A stretch of DNA of 15,792 bases from assembly GCF_910585425.1 (NCBI RefSeq), contig NZ_CAJUCP010000034.1, forward strand, positions 40,647 through 56,438, written 5' to 3'. This document shows, in pieces, positions 12,662 to 15,792 of the stretch (positions are counted from its first letter, which is position 1; each line of letters begins with the position of its first letter). Source of the DNA: an uncultured Acetatifactor sp. (GTDB lineage: Bacteria > Bacillota > Clostridia > Lachnospirales > Lachnospiraceae). The notes beneath the pieces were generated by a model. It was not told where the DNA came from and ran no database searches. It worked only from the letters and a program-made list of their open reading frames with translations. The translations under genes and the position numbers were made by a program.

Positions 12662-13832
12662 ACCGGAAGATTCCCGCGGACTTGTGGATGAAGATCGCCC
12701 CTTCCCTGTCCATCCGCTGCCTGAGAAGGCACCGCAGCTCCTCTCCCCGCTGCTCCAGGATGCAGGCGGCATTGCCCGGGTAGGACGACACATAGTCGCA
12801 GATTGCCTCTATGTCGTCCACGATCAGGTCGTTCTCCTGGTCCATCCTCTCAATCCGGGTGAAATGAGGACGCAGCTGCTCCATGGCGTTCTCCAGCCGA
12901 AAGCCCCCGGTGATGCTGCGGAAGGGCATCTCGATCCTGGCATCGAAGGCCTCCACGATTTCATGCAGCTCCCGCATATGGCCGTCGCCTATGGTGGAGC
13001 ACAGGAACCTTCCCCCGGGCTTCAGGCCCCGGGCAATCTCCCTTATGCAGGCCTCCCTGCGCTTTACATGGTACAGCATATGGTTGGCCACGATGCAGTC
13101 ATGGCTTTCCCTCTCCAGCACAAGGCTGTCCGCGTCACAGATCCGGTATTCCACCCGTATCCCCTTTGCCTCCAAAAGTTCCCGGAAGGGGGACAGGTTC
13201 TCCCGGGCCTTCTCCAGCATCCCCTCAGACCGGTCCGTCAGCGTCAGCCGCAGCCCCTCCGGCAGCCTGCGGGCATTTTCCTGCCACAGCAGCCCCGTGC
13301 CGCAGCCCAGCTCCAGGACCCGCTCCCCCGCTTTCAGCTCCAGGCGCTCGTACACCCATTCCATCCACCCCAGAGGGCTGGTGCTGTAATCATGGAGCCG
13401 GATCCTCTTCTCCAGGTTGTCCGCGGTCCTGTACTGCTCCTGTATCTTCTCATCCTCCGTGAGGAGGTTCAGCAGCCGGATCAGGAACCCGCATTTGTCC
13501 TTCTCCCGGCTGTTCTCCATCAGTTCGATGGAGGAGATGATTTCCTCCAGCTTCCTCTTCTTCTGTATCAGCAGCTCCTTCTGCTCCGAGAGCTGCAGCT
13601 CCATGTTCCGGGACGCCATGACCTCCTCGATCCTCTGCAGGGAGAAGCCCAGGTATTTCAGCATCAGGATGCGCTGGAGGATGGCCAGGGATTCCTGGTT
13701 GTAGTACCGGTATCCCGCCTCCGAATATGAGACCGGCTTCAACAGCCCCTTCTCGTCATAGAACCGGATGGTGCGCAGGGATACCCCCGCTATCCTTGCG
13801 ATTTCGCCTGCAGTGTATAAGGTTTCTTCCAT
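12651..13832 (-). CDS. MerR-family regulator fused to a SAM-dependent methyltransferase
   Basis: 393 aa. Residues about 5-73 are a MerR winged helix-turn-helix (LYTAGEIARIAGVSLRTIRF, then YDEKGLL and GYRYYN). A charged helix at about 75-110 (SEQKELLIQKKRKLEEI) is the usual dimer coiled coil. The rest is a class I methyltransferase: motif I VLELGCGTG at 172-180, acidic residue D200 ending the second strand (LTD), and the later strand HDCIVANHMLYHV followed by LKPGGRFLCS. Where MerR relatives have a ligand-binding domain, this protein has an enzyme, so it may sense or modify a small molecule. The ATG at 13832 has AAGGAGG (13843-13849) at 10 nt. Its promoter has a 19-bp spacer, which fits MerR-type autoregulation. 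It follows the GNAT gene by 105 nt. Domain calls are firm; the methyl acceptor is unknown. Confidence 0.92.
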   Translation of the reverse strand: MEETLYTAGEIARIAGVSLRTIRFYDEKGLLKPVSYSEAGYRYYNQESLAILQRILMLKYLGFSLQRIEEVMASRNMELQLSEQKELLIQKKRKLEEIISSIELMENSREKDKCGFLIRLLNLLTEDEKIQEQYRTADNLEKRIRLHDYSTSPLGWMEWVYERLELKAGERVLELGCGTGLLWQENARRLPEGLRLTLTDRSEGMLEKARENLSPFRELLEAKGIRVEYRICDADSLVLERESHDCIVANHMLYHVKRREACIREIARGLKPGGRFLCSTIGDGHMRELHEIVEAFDARIEMPFRSITGGFRLENAMEQLRPHFTRIERMDQENDLIVDDIEAICDYVSSYPGNAACILEQRGEELRCLLRQRMDREGAIFIHKSAGIFRCRL

Positions 13833-13882
13833 TTTGGACTTGCCTCCTTCTCTCTTCTTTCCTGTCTCCAAATGCTGAGTCC

Positions 13883-13913
13883 ATCATACGGGGTGACGTT
13901 GGGGAACTGTCAA
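13883..13913 (-). promoter_or_regulatory. MerR-type promoter with 19-bp spacer
   Basis: Perfect -35 TTGACA (13913-13908), spacer of exactly 19 bp (13907-13889), then -10 TATGAT (13888-13883, one mismatch). MerR proteins characteristically act on such overlong spacers by twisting the DNA. Within and beside it are the inverted elements TGAC-A-GTT and AAC-GTCA around CCCC. The dyad is not centred on the spacer, so the exact operator is uncertain. The promoter lies 50 nt ahead of the MerR-methyltransferase ATG. Confidence 0.8.
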
Positions 13914-13937
13914 GAGGCTTTTTAAAATTGTCCGTTT

Positions 13938-14486
13938 CTAATTCACCTTTTTCAGAACATACTCCAGATATCGGTCCTCCTCCGTGTCGATGAAGCTGTC
14001 CACTATGGATTCCGCATCTACGCATCCCATACTGAAATAAAATGCGACGGTTTCATAGGAGGAAATCGCCGAGATGAAAAGCTTATCCGCTTTTCTGTCC
14101 CTGGCACACAGGCATATCCGTTCAAACAATTTCCTCCCGATGCCCTGCCGCTTCCATTCATCGTCCACGAAGAGCATGGTCAGGTTCGCATACTTAAATC
14201 CGTCTGCCATGCCCTGCAGGGTTCCGTCCAGGGAGGCGAAGCCCACCAGTCTGCCGTCGGAAGCGAAAGCGCCTATCACAGCGCCTCCGCTGTCCGGCTG
14301 CCGGCACAGATACTGGGACAGCCAGGTTCTCTTTTCCGCGCTCCACTGGCGGATTTCATCGGTTCTTACCAGCTCATAGGCGCTTCCTTTTTTCACGTAC
14401 TTATCCGTTATCCGCTGTATGTGGTGGAACGACTCCAGCAGCCCTGGATGCAGCTGCTCCTGTTTCAGCTCTCTTATCTCTATCAT
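13938..14486 (-). CDS. GNAT-family N-acetyltransferase
   Basis: 182 aa, single domain. It would transfer acetyl from acetyl-CoA to an amine. The acetyl-CoA binding motif A is clear: NLTMLFVDDEWKRQGIG with R113-Q-G-I-G-R, followed by the KLFERI helix. A later strand, KLFISAISSYETVAFYFSMG, carries the common GNAT tail motif with a Tyr (Y150) near the catalytic position. The start codon overlaps the stop of the upstream XRE-TPR gene as ATGA and the ribosome site (AAGGCAG) is weak, so translation probably depends on the upstream gene. The substrate cannot be inferred. No terminator separates it from the MerR-type promoter 24 nt downstream. Confidence 0.9.
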   Translation of the reverse strand: MIEIRELKQEQLHPGLLESFHHIQRITDKYVKKGSAYELVRTDEIRQWSAEKRTWLSQYLCRQPDSGGAVIGAFASDGRLVGFASLDGTLQGMADGFKYANLTMLFVDDEWKRQGIGRKLFERICLCARDRKADKLFISAISSYETVAFYFSMGCVDAESIVDSFIDTEEDRYLEYVLKKVN

Positions 14487-15514
14487 ACTGCCTTGCGCCC
14501 TTTCAGCCGCTCAATCTCCCGCTTCTGGCTGTCGATGCCCTCGCCGGAGGTAATGCCATGCTCCTCCCGCAGGCATTTGATGATGCGCTGCCTGTCCCGG
14601 ATGGCAGCATCGAAGTCCCCCAGCAGCTCATGGACCTGGGCCATGGAGTGTAGGCCATCGGTAATCCTGGGCGGCTCCTGCATCTCGAAGCACTTCTCAT
14701 AGTCCGCCAGGGCCTCCTCATAGCGGCCCAGCTTTTTCAGGCCGTCCGCCCTGTCGCAGTAGGACTGCCATCTGTCCGGGAAATGTTCCACCGCCGCGTT
14801 CCAGTATTCCAGGGCTTTCTCCGGATCGCCCCTGCCGAACATGACGTCACCCATGTAGACTTCATATTGTCCCGTCTTGGCTGCGGTGCGGATCTGCTGG
14901 ATATAGGGGACTGCCTCTTCGAACCGGTCATCGTCCAGGAGGTTTTCGATAATCGCGTAGAGCCCCCGGTAGTTGCCCGGATTCTTCTTCAGGAATTCCC
15001 TGAAATATTCTATGACTTCGAAATGGTTGTCATACCACTCGTCCCCGCAGACTCCGTTGTTGGCTTCCAGGAACGCCACCCAGCCGCCCTTATCGTCAGG
15101 GGCCAGCTCCAGGGCTTTCTTGGCGTATTCGCTGGCCATGTCGTGGTCGCTGGCCGCCCTGTGGTTGTACAGATAGGCCAGGCAGCAGCAGGACCGGACG
15201 TTCTTCGGGTCGCTTTTCAGCACACCCTCCAGGAACCTGACGCAGTGGTCGAAGGTCTCGGGGGCGATGCGCCTCTCATGCCTGAACATATTTTCGATTC
15301 GTTCAAATTCGGCTTCGTCCGAAAGCTGGAACAGCTCGTCGATGGTGACCCCGAAGAAGACGGCGATGCCAGGCAGCAGCGCGATGTCCGGCACGCTGGC
15401 TTCCGTCTCCCATTTGCTCACGGCCTGGATGGACACGCCCAGGTACTCCGCCAGCTCCTCCTGCTTCACTTCTTTTTCCAGGCGCAGGTTCCTGATCTTT
15501 TTTCCGATTTCCAT
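14483..15514 (-). CDS. XRE-family regulator with C-terminal tetratricopeptide repeats
   Basis: 343 aa. The first 60 residues are an XRE (Cro/C1-type) helix-turn-helix: IGKKIRNLRLEKEVKQEELA, then VSIQAVSKWE and PDIALLPGIAVFFGVTIDEL. The remaining 280 residues are helical repeats of TPR type. The clearest are SEYAKKALELAPDD (about 127-140), EKALEYWNAAVEHFPD (about 237-252) and EEALADYEKCFEMQEPP (about 272-288). They probably form a peptide- or protein-binding superhelix. GGAGGG (15521-15526) lies 6 nt before the ATG at 15514; the open frame up to 15532 has only a TTG. It shares a 4-nt overlap with the GNAT gene. XRE-TPR proteins in Firmicutes include peptide-sensing regulators, but many are uncharacterised; no peptide gene is seen next to it. 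Confidence 0.92.
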   Translation of the reverse strand: MEIGKKIRNLRLEKEVKQEELAEYLGVSIQAVSKWETEASVPDIALLPGIAVFFGVTIDELFQLSDEAEFERIENMFRHERRIAPETFDHCVRFLEGVLKSDPKNVRSCCCLAYLYNHRAASDHDMASEYAKKALELAPDDKGGWVAFLEANNGVCGDEWYDNHFEVIEYFREFLKKNPGNYRGLYAIIENLLDDDRFEEAVPYIQQIRTAAKTGQYEVYMGDVMFGRGDPEKALEYWNAAVEHFPDRWQSYCDRADGLKKLGRYEEALADYEKCFEMQEPPRITDGLHSMAQVHELLGDFDAAIRDRQRIIKCLREEHGITSGEGIDSQKREIERLKGRKAV

Positions 15515-15573
15515 ATACTTCCCTCCATTCAACTGTCGTTTGATTCTGTTCTTTATTATCAGGCGATGGATTC

Positions 15574-15602
15574 AGTATATATCATAAGTATCTGATTTTC
15601 AA
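15574..15602 (-). promoter_or_regulatory. promoter of the XRE-TPR/GNAT operon
   Basis: Minus-strand TTGAAA (15602-15597), 17-bp spacer, TATACT (15579-15574), each one mismatch from sigma-A consensus. It lies 59 nt before the XRE start codon. It is the best-formed ordinary promoter in the window. Confidence 0.75.
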
Positions 15603-15792
15603 TGGAGGTGGATTCTATCTGATTCTACTGTTGGTTGAATATATGAGATGCCCTGCATCGAACCGAATTCCCTGCATATACTACATAAGACAGCATCCAT
15701 ATGACTTTTTGTCAGGGTTGTTTCACGAAGAAATAAGAAACTATAAATGAGCAAATTTAAAAAATTGCACAATAAGCCTATGCCACTAAAGC
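15603..15792. other. AT-rich right edge without a recognisable gene
   Basis: Only short open frames occur, none with a good ribosome site. The stretch holds a tandem 10-bp repeat (GATTCTATCT, GATTCTACTG at 15611-15630) and an 8-bp direct repeat CCCTGCAT (15651-15658 and 15670-15677). It may contain the control region of a gene beyond the window. Confidence 0.5.

Noticed and set aside
15603..15710. Possible 34-codon minus-strand gene at the right edge (MDAVLCSICREF)
   Set aside because: It lacks a ribosome site, shows no recognisable pattern and overlaps the repeats upstream of the XRE promoter.
1..15792. Insertion sequence, phage, CRISPR, tRNA or riboswitch
   Set aside because: No transposase or integrase motif, no regularly spaced repeat series, no tRNA-like cloverleaf and no known riboswitch core was recognised by eye in any gap between genes.

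Overview
The window reads as a chromosomal segment of a high-GC member of the Lachnospiraceae/Clostridia. The reasons are strong AAGGAGG-type ribosome binding sites, Firmicutes-style sigma-A promoters, lipoproteins with acidic Gly/Ala/Asp/Glu-rich linkers, an LplB/LplC-type sugar importer without its own ATPase, a permuted glycoside hydrolase family 3 enzyme, and MerR, AraC and XRE regulators of types common in gut clostridia. I saw no rRNA, tRNA, CRISPR array, transposase or phage gene. Eleven intact protein genes and one interrupted small gene are supported. All but the AraC regulator lie on the minus strand.

Left part (1-5210), a sugar-uptake locus. A minus-strand operon runs LplB-type permease (2845-3783), LplC-type permease (1966-2832), then solute-binding lipoprotein (126-1907), and ends at a clear hairpin terminator (51-90). 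An AraC regulator with an N-terminal cupin sensor (4053-5108, plus strand) is divergent from it. The space between them holds one promoter each way, a dyad over the operon promoter and an 8-bp inverted repeat over the araC -10 box. A long bidirectional terminator (5163-5205) separates araC from the next block.

Middle part (5212-9398). A PIN-domain toxin and a RelB/DinJ-type antitoxin form a GTGA-overlapping pair with its own promoter and an inverted repeat over the -10. Upstream lies a large cytoplasmic GH3 beta-glucosidase-like enzyme (6010-9021) whose two catalytic domains are in reversed order and joined by a low-complexity linker. It would suit the sugar importer, since glucosides imported there could be hydrolysed inside the cell. 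Upstream of it is a small minus-strand gene (9141-9398) whose reading frame is broken by one in-frame TAA but continues plausibly for 17 more codons.

Right part (9592-15792). This holds a lipoprotein with a C-terminal bacterial Ig-like domain, an AAA-ATPase/PD-(D/E)XK nuclease fusion protein of unknown role, a MerR regulator fused to a SAM methyltransferase behind a promoter with the 19-bp spacer typical of MerR control, a GNAT acetyltransferase, and an XRE-TPR regulator. The last two overlap by 4 nt (ATGA) and are probably coupled.

No single new system stands out. The most unusual items are the TAA-interrupted small gene, the permuted GH3 with its linker, the MerR-methyltransferase with its 19-bp-spacer promoter, and the dyads in the regulator and toxin-antitoxin promoters.
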